DNA of 64,000 nt from Cerioporus squamosus (taxonomy: Eukaryota; Basidiomycota; Agaricomycetes; Polyporales; Polyporaceae). Positions 1 through 10,766 of the stretch are shown here, in pieces. The DNA is taken from assembly GCA_022592435.1 (NCBI GenBank), contig JABYQS010000014.1, forward strand, positions 1-64,000. Reading direction: 5' to 3'. The notes beneath the pieces are model-generated. The model saw only the letters and a program-made list of their open reading frames with translations, was not told the DNA's origin and did no database searches. Positions within the stretch are counted from its first letter, which is position 1; every line of letters begins with the position of its first letter. Both the position numbers and the translations under genes were made by a program.

Positions 1-506
1 TCGCAGGATCTTACGGGAATTCTGCGCTCGAGAACAGCCACGAATCGAATTGGATGCAAGCTACCGATCATACTAGCCCCGCCGGCAGATGGCAACGAGA
101 ATGGCGACGTGGCCAAGTCCGTACCAGGCCTCGCACGAGACATAAGCACATTGTAGAGCACCAGTGTAGCTATTGCAACAAGATCAGCGACTCAGCGCTG
201 CCATGCTGCCCCATCTGCAAGTGAGCACTGGCACACACTGATAGTACCTCAGGTTGGCTTGTCGTCACTAACCGCGATGATCTCGCTGGCAGGTCGGTGC
301 GCTACTGCAACAAGGAGTGCCAAAAGGCAGACTATGCCGCTCTGTCACAAGCAAGACTGCGCCGAATTCGCCGATCCGTTCTTCACGACGGACTTCCTCA
401 CTGTTCCCATCGAGAACCAGAAGTACCCTCGTAACCCCATTATCGGACAAGATCAGGAAGAGGGGGTGGGCGTATGGGTCTCAGTACGGACTTCCCAGAA
501 CTGCGA
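1..506 (+). pseudogene. MYND zinc-finger protein, 5' truncated by window edge, frameshifted
   Basis: An open frame from base 3 leads into a MYND-type zinc finger: QCSYC...CCPIC in the first exon, a GT-AG intron at 221-292, then SVRYCNKECQKADY. The second half of the finger (CHKQDC) and the following text (PFFTTDF...GVGVWVSVR) are in another frame: one extra base lies between 338 and 346. The same protein, at the same intron position, is encoded intact on the opposite strand at 524-1452, so the two are paralogs facing each other. The part corresponding to the paralog's last exon is not found downstream here, because that stretch belongs to the paralog. MYND fingers are protein-protein interaction modules. 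I read this as a decaying copy; a base error in the assembly at 338-346 would be the alternative. The 5' end lies outside the window. Confidence 0.6.
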
Positions 507-523
507 GTGAGGCCTCGAACGGA

Positions 524-1452
524 TCAAGTTTGAGCTGCCAAGATCAAAACGGGCTCTCCGTCCTTGCGGCGGTTCTGCACGAGCACCTGCAACGCGAGAA
601 GACAAGGTGCATGATACGGCAGGAGTTCGTCCGCGCGGCCGGATCCGGTGAGTGCGGCAGTCAACATCTCATCCATGAATCTTCCTTCCCACTGCTTCGG
701 GAACAGGGAACTAGTCAGATCCATGAGACTGATGGTTCACTAAGTCAGTATGGCGCCGAATCACTGCATGTGGCGAGCTCAACATCGCATACTCACATAG
801 CATTAGGCGTGCCTCTGACCGAAAGCCAGCACCCGACCCCGTCACGATGCTCGCGCGCGAGGATAGTGGCGGGGATGCAGTTAGTGAGGGCGCTGATTGG
901 CTCCGTTGTAAATGCAGTGGTGAAGGGGGGATGAGTGAAGACCGCGCACTCCTGTCTATGGCATGCGATGTAGTCCGCTCTCTGGCACTGCTCGTCGCAG
1001 TAGCGAACCGATCTAAACCGTATGCTCATCAGCTCGACAACTACGGAGTAGCTGAGTGGAAGGACTCACTTGCAGAGCGAGCATCTGCGTTTGTCGAGAC
1101 CAACTGACCCACAGAAGGTGCACTGACGGTTGACGACGCGTTTATGCAGCCTTTGACGTCTCAGAGATTGCTGTAGGCGGTAATGCTCTTTCAGGATGAT
1201 TGGCGCCGCGTACTCCTTCCAAGGCTCGTACGGGATGTCTTCGCGCTGCATAGTACGTATGTAGCGTGAGGCCTGCAGCAGTTCTAACGGAAAGCAGATA
1301 AGACGTGGCAGACTGAAACTTGGAGTGGTCTCAGCGCTGACCACTCTGAGAAGTCGAGTTCTCCAAATGAGACGCAGTGTAGTAGGCCCACGCGGACAGC
1401 CTAAAAGATATTCGCCCTGCGAGAGATAGAGAGTGTACCTCAGTTTGACCAA
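524..1452 (-). CDS. MYND zinc-finger domain protein
   Basis: Three exons on the minus strand: 1452-1070, 1012-797 and 710-524, with matching phases, giving 261 residues if Met at 1452 is the start. The finger spans the first junction: CTFC...CSLCK | SVRYCDEQCQRADYIACHRQEC, which supplies the C-x2-C, C-x2-C, C-x3-C and H-x3-C ligand pairs of a MYND zinc finger. Upstream, a charged segment (PWKEYAAP...RRQRLHKRV) resembles the same region of the broken plus-strand paralog at 1-506. The C-terminus ends VLVQNRRKDGEPVLILAAQT. Such small MYND proteins are common and multicopy in Agaricomycetes; their partners are unknown. The N-terminal part before about residue 60 is less certain, and an additional upstream exon is possible. 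No enzymatic (SET) domain is visible. Confidence 0.6.
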
Positions 1453-1917
1453 AGCAGCGGCAGTGTCGAAGACCGACGCCTCGATGCGAGGACCTGTGAA
1501 GCGTCCGGAGTTGCGTGCTCCGAGCAGTTAAGTAGTTAACTCACGATCGAGCGCCACTGGCAGTACCGGGTAAGTAGATGGACGTGACTGTCGCGGCATG
1601 AGGTCACGGTGAGTTGGGACGACATTGATCTCAAAGCATCGCTGCGTGTAGCCTCGTGCATGGGTCGCCGACAGTGTTCATAGAAGGGTGTGTTGTGTGT
1701 CAGGGCTAAAAGGGAAGAACAGAGAAAAGACATTGGCAAGTTCGAGCCATCGGCCGGCGTCTAGTGAGTACTTACCGCAGTGTGAGTGCACGTGACCGAG
1801 ATCGCGCTCAACCCGCGTCGGCGGGAGCATGGTTTGACCTCTCCCGCCACCATGATTCCCTCCCTGCACTAGGCTGCATCTCTTGGATACACTGTTTGAC
1901 TCTGAACGATAAACAAC
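1453..1917. other. Intergenic, no gene seen
   Basis: This is the divergent spacer between the minus-strand MYND gene and the plus-strand coiled-coil gene. It probably holds both promoters. Open frames here are short and antisense to the coiled-coil gene. No TATA box or repeat stands out. Confidence 0.4.
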
Positions 1918-4150
1918 ATGATGCGACGGGAGAGTCACGTAGGCTCCCGGGCCTTGTCCAACGTGACCCCGAACGATGCCATGATCGCTAGCCAGCAGCA
2001 GCACATCGCCGAACTCGTACAGCGGAACAAGACTCTGGAGCACACCATTTCCAAGTTGCGCGCCGCGGTGGCGGAAGAGAAGGACCGCGCTGCTGATGCT
2101 GTCGCTCAGATACAGGCACAGTGGAAAGCCGAACGGATGGAGTGGCGCGAGGGATGCGACTTGCTGCAGGTCTCGCATCGTATCGCGCACCTTCGGACGG
2201 CCGGCGATGTCGAGCGCGAACATCGTGCGCTGCTTGATACGAAGGAGGCTCTGAGGAAGGAGAAGCTCTTGAGGATGCATCGCGATTACAAGCTCGTGAT
2301 GTTCCAGGCGAAGGAGCTCGAGATGGAGGAGCGCGTCTCTCAGTTACAATGGGACCTCGAGAAGTCGGTGGAAGAGCGACAGGAGGCGGTGGCGGAGGTG
2401 GAGGAGCGTGCGGACGAGACGGCCGCGGCATTGGAGGCGCGTTGCACTGAACTTGCGGAGCAGCTGAAGGAGATGGCGGAGGAGCAGGGACGGGCGGTGA
2501 AGGAGAAAGAGAAGTTGGAAGTACGTCTGAGCCACTCTTCGTGTACGATACTTGTGAACCTTCTCTTAGGCAGACCTCTCCACTTTGCGCACGGAACACG
2601 CCAAGCTTACAGCCTCTGCTGAACGGACCACGAAGAAGCTGGAGCGTACCGAGCTGCAGTTCGAAGGGCTGAAGACCACGCATGGGGAGCTGGAGAAGAA
2701 GTACGCCGAGTCCGAGGGCACCGTCGCTTCTCTTAGTCGTCAAGTGGAGAAGTGGGCCAACTTGGAGAACCGCGAGAACGCAGACTTGGAGAACTTGCGC
2801 AAGGCTCGTATTGAACTCGAAGTAAAGGTCAAGCAGCTCGAGACCGAGAACGAGAAGCTCGAGGCCGAGCGGGAGCAGGAGGCAGCGAAGGCCGAGAAAC
2901 TGAGGGCGAGTCTTGCTAAGTGGAAGGAGGGTTACGATGCGCACTCCGTTCGTATCGCGTGTCCTGCTATTCGCGCGCATCCACTGATGTACCGAACAGA
3001 AAGAGACCGAAGCTGCACAGGAGGACGCACAGCGAGCGCAGAAGGACCTCGATGAAGCGCGAGAGCGGACTCAGAAACTCAAGGTAAAGCTGCAAACACA
3101 GAAACAGCTCATCGACGAGCTCCAAGCGCAGCTCGAGCAGGCGCAAAGAGCAGGCCCTTCAAAGCCAAAGTCCTCGAGATCGGTACGTGACCCTCTACTG
3201 ATGTACCCTTTGGATCTCAATCTCATTGTTTCATTTTGCAGCCAAATAAACCTGAAGTCCTGGATGACGCCGACGAGATTGAGGAGCAGCCAGCTCCAAC
3301 GAAGCGACCTGCGAAGCCGAAAGCACCGTCACCACCGCCTGCGGACGATGAGGACGAGATCGAGGAGATCGCACCACCGCCCAAAGCCAAGGGAAAGGGC
3401 AAGGAGCGTAGTCGCTCCGCGGCAAATGTCGATGACGATGACGAGCCCCCTCCGCCCTCCAAGCCGAAGTCTAAAGCTGCAAAGGACAAAGACAAGGTGG
3501 ACAAAGGGAAGGACAAGAAGCAGCGCAGCCAGCAGCTTCCGCCGGACGAAGATAGTGACGTGCAACTCATAGAGCCCCCGGCAGCCAGTGTTGGTCCCGA
3601 GAAGGACAAGAAGGGGAAGCGAAAGGCCGAATCGATAGAGGTGGACGAAGACGTCGCCCCCGCGAAGAAACGCGCCAAGAAGAAGACCCTTCCGGACGAC
3701 GCAAACGATGCGGAGGAGCCCGAAAAGCCCCCTCCGAAGAGGCGCGGTCGGCCTCCGAAAGCCAGTCTGGGTACTGGTGACGCGGGGAAGGCTACGACGA
3801 AGAGCGCGTCCGCCGCAGTCAAGAGCAAGGCTGCTGCGAAATCTGCGAAGGCGTCAGACAGCAAAGGTGGCGGGGAGGACGAGGAGGAAGATGGTGGTGC
3901 GCCAAAGAAGAAGAAGAAGAAGATCAATCTGTTTGCAGCGGCCAACCCGACCACATTCCAGTGGAATCTCGGAGTAAGTGTCTGGTCGTCGGCGGGTTAC
4001 CTGGGTCGTGGACTAACACTGTGTGGTTATACTCAGGGCGACGGCGGGCTCAATATACCCACAGAACTCTCCCCGATCAAGGAGGGCGATGTCGCGCCGC
4101 CTCGTCCAAGCTTCTCCTCAGCTCTTGGGAGCTTCGCACGTCGCAGATAG
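1918..4150 (+). CDS. Coiled-coil protein with acidic/basic tail and AT-hook
   Basis: Five exons: 1918-2520, 2570-2947, 3000-3182, 3242-3973 and 4037-4150, all phase-consistent, giving 669 residues. The first half is almost uninterrupted heptad-like coiled coil (QHIAELVQRNKTLEHTISKL, then KLEAEREQEAAKAEKL). The second half is low-complexity, with alternating acidic blocks (DDADEIEEQ, DDEDEIEEI) and lysine blocks, and carries one clear AT-hook, KRRGRPPKA, plus NLS-like KKKKKK. This points to a nuclear, DNA-associated scaffold or structural protein; no catalytic domain is visible. The second intron uses a GTTCGT donor. The Met at 1918 is immediately followed by a second Met and begins the coiled coil without an upstream in-frame extension. 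I do not recognise a named family, and the function is unknown. Confidence 0.8.
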
Positions 4151-5249
4151 CCTCATGCTTGGTTACATGGCAACCGCTATGGTGCGTGAGCTTTCCGATA
4201 TAACGTGTCTCTCCCCTAGGAGACCTAACGGATTTACCAGCCATCGAGCACACACAGCAGTAGAGCTTTACATGACGGCAAAGCAGTTGGGACTTGCGGT
4301 CGTCAGAGCTCCTCGGCCGGTCGTACGTTCTCAGATAGTCGGCCTCTCCTGGAACCATGCATGCTTTCTCGAACACTCTTGTCTATGGCTTTAGTTTATG
4401 GCGTCTTTGTATCATGTTGGTTGCCCGTTGTGACTATGTATGCACTTGTATGTCTGTTTGGAGGTTCTCTGCCGTTTGGTGTAGGAGAGATGCATTTCAT
4501 TTGGAATCGTCAGGGTTGGAGGAAAGGCAACGACCATTGCAGCCCTGAAGTTGCAGCCTGTAAGTAGTTATCCTAAGTATCATAAGTAGCCGTATCGAAG
4601 AAGCGAGTACTCGAGTGCTGGGATGTGCTGGGGCAACTTCTGGCTATCCTAAGTGCAAAGCTTGGAAATCCAGGCCACGTATGCAGTGTACACTGTGCAG
4701 TCTTTCATTTGCTCACTACGGAAACACAACATATGTAGTATGAACGAGAGGAAGGTGTCGCCAAAGCATGAAACTCCATTCGACGTAGATTCTAGGTGAA
4801 CGGAGCGATTAAGATGGCTTTTCGCTCAGGACCATCACAGAGCTTCAAGAAGCGCACCAGCCCACACCCCAAGGTCGTGCGGAACGCAGACACGAGGAGC
4901 AGAGGTGCGTGGTGGCCGCAACGGTGAAGAAAGATTTTCGTCGCCGATGCTTATAAGGCGGGCGGTGGTCGGAGCGTGAACGTTTTGACTCCGCCCCAAC
5001 TGGAGGGCACATGACCGCGGCTTCACCGCGTTTTGACCGCGTTTCTCTCCGGAGCGCGTCGACAGGCACAGCAGACTGACTGCGGCAGGACGGCCATCTG
5101 CTCGTTTTGTACGTGTCCAGCAGCAGCAGCTATTCCAGAAGCGTCCGTCACACGGCATTCTCCTGCGATTATCATCATGTTTTCCGACATGTTGATCCGC
5201 CTCTGGGAGTCGCTGACCTTCTGGCGGTACCCCAACCTGCTCTTCCCAG
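4151..5249. other. Intergenic; amylase promoter region
   Basis: No convincing gene. A TATAAG at 4952-4957 lies about 300 bases before the amylase start and could be its promoter. An ATG at 5177 opens a 33-codon frame (MFSDMLIRLWESLTFW...) that ends at 5278 just after the amylase start at 5250, in a different frame. It may be an upstream ORF or the remains of an alternative N-terminus. Confidence 0.35.
4952..4957 (+). promoter_or_regulatory. Possible TATA element of the amylase gene
   Basis: TATAAG lies about 300 bases upstream of the coding start. The match is short and the distance implies a long leader, so support is weak. Confidence 0.25.
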
Positions 5250-7800
5250 ATGAGGCTGAAGCCAGGGCGCGGAGATGAGAATGCTCTTATGGTATGTGTC
5301 CGAATGTTTGCGCGAGAGACGTTGGCTATTGGTGACGTGGCATTCACAGGTTCAGTTCTTCACTTGGGAAGCGACACATCCGCAGATGAGTTGGTGGAGG
5401 CACTTCGAAGCCGAAGTGCCAAACCTCGCGGCAATGGGTGTCACGCAAGTGTGGCTGCCACCACCTAACAAGGCCATGAGAAAGGTGTGCAAATCCCGGC
5501 TCTGCTCGCTCAACCTTAACTGAACTATCGGGCAGCAAGGCCAGGGATATGACGCGTACGACCTGGTACGTTGTACTTCGCGTCCAGTGCGCAGAACGCG
5601 CATCGGTGACTCTGCAGAGCTTGTGATACGATACTGACATTTGCCAGTGGGACTTGGGCGAGTTCTACCAGAAGGGCACCATCGCGACAAGATGGGGCAC
5701 GAAGGAAGAGCTCGTCCGAGCCATCGCTGCGGCAAACGAGCATGGCATAGATGTCCTAATTGACGCCGTCCTGAATGTAAGATCAGTCTTCTCCTTGTTT
5801 TGGTCTACAGTAACGCTCAGCTGGGATAGCACAAACTCGGCGCGGATAGACCAGAGAAGTTCATGGCTACCCCAGTGGATCCGAACAATCGCCTCAAGGA
5901 CGTGGGCCCACCCAAAGAGATAGAGGTTCGTCTCGGTCAGCGTTCATTAACAACCTGCATTGACGCATTATGCAGGGATGGACAGCCTTTGACTTCGATG
6001 GGAGAGCTGAGAAGGTTGGTCTGTACGAACTGGCAAAGCTTCGAACTGCCTGACATGCATACAGTACAGCAGCTTCAAGTGGACGTACGAGCACTTCACA
6101 GGTATTCTCGTTGTTTATGTAACTACAACAATATCTCACAAGTGCACAGGTCTGGATTGGGACCATAAGACGCGTACCAAGGGCATATACCGCATCACCA
6201 GCGAGAAGCACAAGGGATGGTCCAAGTGGGTCGACTCAGAGAACGGGAACTATGACTACTTGCTGGGGATAGACGTCAGTGTCGACGTTCATTGCTGAAA
6301 CCGTCGCTGACACTAGGTTCATAGATAGACCACCGCCACCCTGACGTGCGCAAAGACTTGTTGGCATGGGGCAGCTGGGTACTGCAGGTAGAGTCGTCTC
6401 CTTAGGCTGCTCGCCTCATCGTCGCGAGACCAATGGCTACTTGACAGACTACGGGCGGCGCAGGCTTCCGCTTTGACGCAATCAAGCACATGGATCGCAG
6501 GTTCCTTCTACACTTCGTACGTCCCATTGCCTATGATGATACGTTCGCAGTATCAACACGTCCTGCAGATTAAGCACGTCCGTGAGACACTTGGGAGGAA
6601 TGATCTCTTCTCGGTCGTTGAGTATTGGTCCGAGGAGTCAGTACACGATGTGTCCTCCTACGTCATTCGCCCGATGGCTGATGTTTCTCAAGCGTCGAGC
6701 TCATTAAGCCATATATCCGGGTATTCGAGGGGCTTGTAAGCATCTGGTCATTCTGTACATTTTCCAACGCATTGCTTACTCGAGTTGCTCTGCGTGGCAT
6801 TTTCAGGTCACATTCTTCGACGTTCCGCTTCACTACAATTTCCATAACGCCAGCAAAGCCGGTTCCCGGTACGACCTGAGGAGGATACTTGATGGCTCCA
6901 TTCTCAAGTTCAGGTCGGGCGATGCCGTCACCTTTGTGGACAACCATGAGTGAGTGTCGCCACGATAGTCCTGGCCTATGCTGACACGTGTCGCAGCACG
7001 GTGAATGCTACTTTAGTACTGGCTGAGGCGATGGCTGACATCCTGTTGGTACCAGCAAATCGGGCAGACGCTGGAGAGCTGGGTAAGTTCGTCCTAGTGC
7101 CATCATGTGCGTATTGCTGAACGCTATTCTGTCGTGACGTTAGGTTGGAAACAATTTGAAGCTCCAGGCGTACGCAATTATCCTGCTCTATGGCCACGGA
7201 CAACCGTGAGTATGTTCCACTCTTGTAATGCAGCACCACGACTGAGGCTGCGGCCCTCGTCCCGCGTCCGCCGTCCCCGCTTCAGATGCGTTTTCTATGG
7301 TGACTTGTACCCTAACGAGGAGTGCTACGACCCGAGCATTGCAGATGGCTTGAAGCGTCTCATGGAGGCCCGAAAGAAATTCGCATACGGCGATCGCTCT
7401 GATTACTTCCACAGCGCGAACTGCATCGGTTTCATGCGGAAGGGCGATACTACGCGACCTGGTTGCGCCGTCCTCATAAGCAACGCAGACTCTGCCAAGG
7501 AGTGAGTAGTTCCAGTATCGCTCTCTTCGGTGTGAAACTCACACCTGCTTGAAGGGACATTGCGCAGCATACGATCCGGATGGACATGGGCACCGTACGT
7601 GCTATCATTGCGTAGTCCATCGTGTTGCTGACTCGCACGGGACATGCGACTTTATGCAGGCGAACGCGAATGCGACTTACGTCACTTACCTTGGATCGTC
7701 ACCCCCTTCAGCCGCGGTGCGAAGTGATGCACACGGCTGTGCCGCATTCACATGTCCCGCGGGTGGACTTCAAGTATGGGTTATGGAGGATACCTTTTGA
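5250..7800 (+). CDS. Alpha-amylase, GH13 family, intracellular (liquefying/GH13_5-like)
   Basis: Hydrolyses alpha-1,4-glucan bonds. Exons: 5250-5291, 5350-5484, 5536-5565, 5648-5776, 5830-5925, 5976-6014, 6065-6101, 6150-6274, 6325-6387, 6448-6516, 6569-6636, 6693-6735, 6807-6949, 6997-7000, 7056-7082, 7144-7205, 7286-7501, 7555-7594, 7660-7800; 502 residues. The four GH13 regions are present: DAVLNH (108-113), GFRFDAIKH (nucleophile D242), FSVVEYW (acid/base E273) and FVDNHD (D340). The sequence starts directly at VQFFTWEATHP with no signal peptide and has bacterial-amylase-like signatures (LLGIDIDHRHPDV, FFDVPLHYNFHNASK). It therefore matches the intracellular fungal amylases related to bacterial liquefying enzymes rather than secreted Taka-amylase types. 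Exon 14 is 4 nt long and completes the D340 codon. The start at 5250 is chosen because it is in frame with exon 2; the upstream ATG at 5177 is not. Confidence 0.88.
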
Positions 7801-8369
7801 GCGTAAGATTGAACGTGGCATTCGACTCCGTTGTTCCTTTCCTACATTGGCTTCATCTTGGGCTATACCATTGTTCTGCTGCGATGGGCATCACGGGTGC
7901 TGGCCCATGTCTAGTTACCCATCGTACGTACCCGTACCCACCTCCGTCGTGTCAGTGGCTCGGCCGCTTGGTCTCCCAACCAGGTGGGTCAGCCATCTTT
8001 ATTCGGCGAGGGAAAGAAGACAACAAGGTGCGCTTCCCGTGGGCGCGCGATGCTGCAGTTCATCTGGCGGCGCCCGCTGTCACCCACTGCGCCGTCCGAG
8101 GCAGTATACCCACTGGTTGTATACGCGTTCGACAGCAAGTGGGTCTCTCGGTTCCTGTCCTCGTGCACTACTTAGTACTGACCCACTTTCCCAGTGTTGC
8201 TAAAAATAATGATAATGGTCCCAAGCAATCTACAGTCAAGCTGTGTATTATCCTTCGCGTTGTTGAGTATGTATGTGTCTGGCAAGCACCAAGCTTCGCT
8301 CTCGAGCTACCCAGAACCGTCCAACCCGAGTCCGATCACTTCGACACCCCTAGCAGACCAAGTACTGTA
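7801..8369. other. Intergenic between amylase and epimerase-like gene
   Basis: Several overlapping open frames cross this stretch in all frames, but none has intron signals, recognisable motifs or family resemblance. It is read as the amylase 3' end plus the promoter of the next gene. Confidence 0.4.
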
Positions 8370-9445
8370 ATGAAAATTCTCATCTTGGGGTGAGTGGTGG
8401 CCATACTTCATCAACACTATCGTCACCATCGCTCATGGCCCCCATAGCGCAACTGGCTTTATTGGCTTGCCCGCCGCGCAAGCCCTCATCCGGGCAGGAC
8501 ATGTCGTGTACGGCCAGACCCGCTTTGCCTCGAAGGCCAGGCAACTCGCCATGGAAGAAAGTGAGTGTATCTACTAGAGTCCGTGTTTCCGTCCCCTCGA
8601 CCTCAGTCGCTTTCGTATAGTCATACCGATCGTGGCGGATTTGAAGGATACAACAGCATATCTCCACCTCGTCTCCTCGCTCGACGTGATCATCGACGCA
8701 GTGGGCGGGACAGATCTCAAGGAACTCTCAGACTACATCCTCTCCGCCACCGCCGATGCCGTTCGGATGCACCGCCCATCGCACGCGCCCAAGCTCACGT
8801 ACATCTACACCTCTGGCACCTGGGTGCACGGCGACGATCGCACCGAGATCGTGACGGACACGACCGCACTTACAAATCCCGTCGAACTCGTCGCATGGCG
8901 CCCCGCGCAGGAACAGCGCGTCATCTCGAACCCGCACCTGAACGGCATCGTCATCCGCCCGGCTCTGCTCTACGGCCGCTCGGGCTCGCTGCTCGCCCGG
9001 CTGTTCAAAAGCGCGCATACCGGCGATGTGGCCTGGTACGGGACGCCGGGTGGACGTATGGCCCTCATTCATGCCGACGACTTGGCCGAGCTGTACGTGC
9101 TAACGGCGGAGAAGGCTGCGATCGTGGGCGGACAGATCTTCGACGCGGCGAACGATGTGACGGAGAGCACGGACGCGGTCCTGCAGAGACTGGTCGAGGT
9201 TTCGGGCGCGAAGGGGCAGTTCCGCTACATCGAGCCTACAAATCGTGAGTGCAAGATCGTGATGCGTACCGTAGACTAACACGGCATTGCGAACAACAGT
9301 GTTCGAGGTTGCGCTCAGCACCACAACGATTCTTCGGCCGTACCTCGCGCATGCGCTCCTGGGATGGCGACCGCGCAAGGCTGGCCTACTGGATCACCTG
9401 GAGCTTTACTACAAAGCGTGGCAGGCTAGCGAGGGACTCGTATGA
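8370..9445 (+). CDS. NAD(P)-binding Rossmann-fold protein, epimerase/dehydratase-like (extended SDR type)
   Basis: Four exons (8370-8389, 8448-8560, 8621-9244, 9300-9445), 300 residues. The N-terminus MKILILGATGFIG carries the GxxGxxG dinucleotide-binding loop, which is split by the first intron after the first Gly. A conserved DAVGGTD segment follows, then YIYTSGTWVHGDD, where strand 5 of the fold and the SDR active-site Ser/Thr would lie. The canonical YxxxK is not evident: at the expected place the sequence is LVAWRPAQEQRV. This suggests an atypical SDR related to nucleoside-diphosphate-sugar epimerases, with unknown substrate. IVIRPALLYGRSGS and the downstream IHADDLAELYVL are typical of that family. 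No signal peptide, so probably cytosolic. The first exon encodes only about seven residues, so the start depends on that short exon. Confidence 0.82.
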
Positions 9446-10766
9446 TGGAGCCGGGGTACCTATGATCCGTGCCCGGCTGGTTGAGCCTCAGGTTGAGATG
9501 GCGCAGAGCTAAGCATCGCGTCAGTCACAATGCACGTGTGCTCAGCGTCACGCTGCATGGGTGACGCGGTCAATTGAAGTGCCGCTGTTACTGCTTTATG
9601 CATGTTGTTAAAACGTTCATCACCCTCCCAAGTGCCGTCAGAACATCTACGATATTGCTCGTTTTGAGTGGGAGAGTTATGACGATCTTATCCTCACATT
9701 TTGACTACCATCGCCCTTCGTATTTCCGTCTCGCGGACTGACATCTGGCCAGGCAATCGTTGTAGTCGCCAAGCACCGGTACCGCTCATGCTGACGGAGC
9801 AGTCAGTTGCTTCTGCCTTCGTCTGACGTCGCTGACTGTAGGCTGACTGCTCATTCCCAGGCAATGGCGACTCGGTCCATACTGAGCCCTGAAGTTCCTA
9901 CAGGCACTGAGCACTCTCTGCGAAGCTACCGCCTTCGTACTGACGACGACTTTCATGGAGAGGAACACAAGTTCGTGGCCAGACGAATACATACGGAATT
10001 GTCTGTGGACACCCAGCTGACGGACAGCCCATGTACCAGCTTCACGATCGAGGTGGCTGTCATACAGTCCCTCCGAAAGTCGCCTTGACCTCCGGGACGC
10101 TCTCACTTTCTCCCATCCGACAGGGATTTATAGCTCTGGACCCTTGTGGCACTGTCCTCGTGTAGCCCATATACCGCCGCGTCGGAATCGCCCGAGCACG
10201 CAAGTTCGACAGTGACTGGATGCGCTCATTCACCCACTCCAGCGGGAGCGGACGGACACGGGCTTGCTGTCATATACGCGCCCTCCGACTGGCTCGTGTG
10301 CATAGTACATACGGATCGCCGAGGAGGCGGGTTCACGAGGACAGAACGGCCCAAAGCCTCCCAAAGCACGAAATATCGCTTTTTCCGAGGCCGAGACGAA
10401 TCTAGAGGCTGTAGCGCCCGGGCCCATCCCGGCAGCTCAGCGCGCCAATTCGAATGCACACCGACCGGTCGGCGGTAGGCTCTCTTCCCTGCGCTCGAGT
10501 ACGTGCAAATTTACCGCCTTTCTGGCTGTGATTCGCGCTGATGTTGACCCGGACGTCCTTGCAGGTCGAAGGTTCAGTCTCGACCGTTTCTCAGGTCAGG
10601 CAGGGGGTGGCTATAAATTCTGCTTCGACAGCATGGGAGGATGTCAACCTCACCTCTACTTACGGTCTCAGGAGCCGTACATACCATTGATCTCCCTCTT
10701 CTCGGTCTGTCTCCTCCGTCAGGACCTGTCAAACTTGCTATTCCTCCTCTTCCTCACGAGTTCGAC
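9446..10766. other. Intergenic; flavohemoglobin promoter region
   Basis: About 1.3 kb with only short open frames lacking motifs. The right end holds a TATA box at 10612-10617 that fits the flavohemoglobin gene. Nothing else is recognised. Confidence 0.4.
10612..10617 (+). promoter_or_regulatory. TATA box of the flavohemoglobin gene
   Basis: CTATAAATTC contains a consensus TATAAA. A start of transcription about 30 bases downstream would fall at roughly 10640-10650. That leaves a leader of about 120 bases before ATG 10767 but essentially none before the in-frame ATG at 10641. The element therefore supports the downstream start codon. Confidence 0.5.

Noticed and set aside
1988..2980. 330-codon minus-strand frame with a Pro-rich C-terminus
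   Set aside because: Antisense shadow of the coiled-coil gene.
8632..9072. Frameshift in the epimerase-like gene suggested by an overlapping 227-codon frame at 8565-9248
   Set aside because: The overlapping frame is an Arg/His-rich shadow; the true frame is continuous through the exon.
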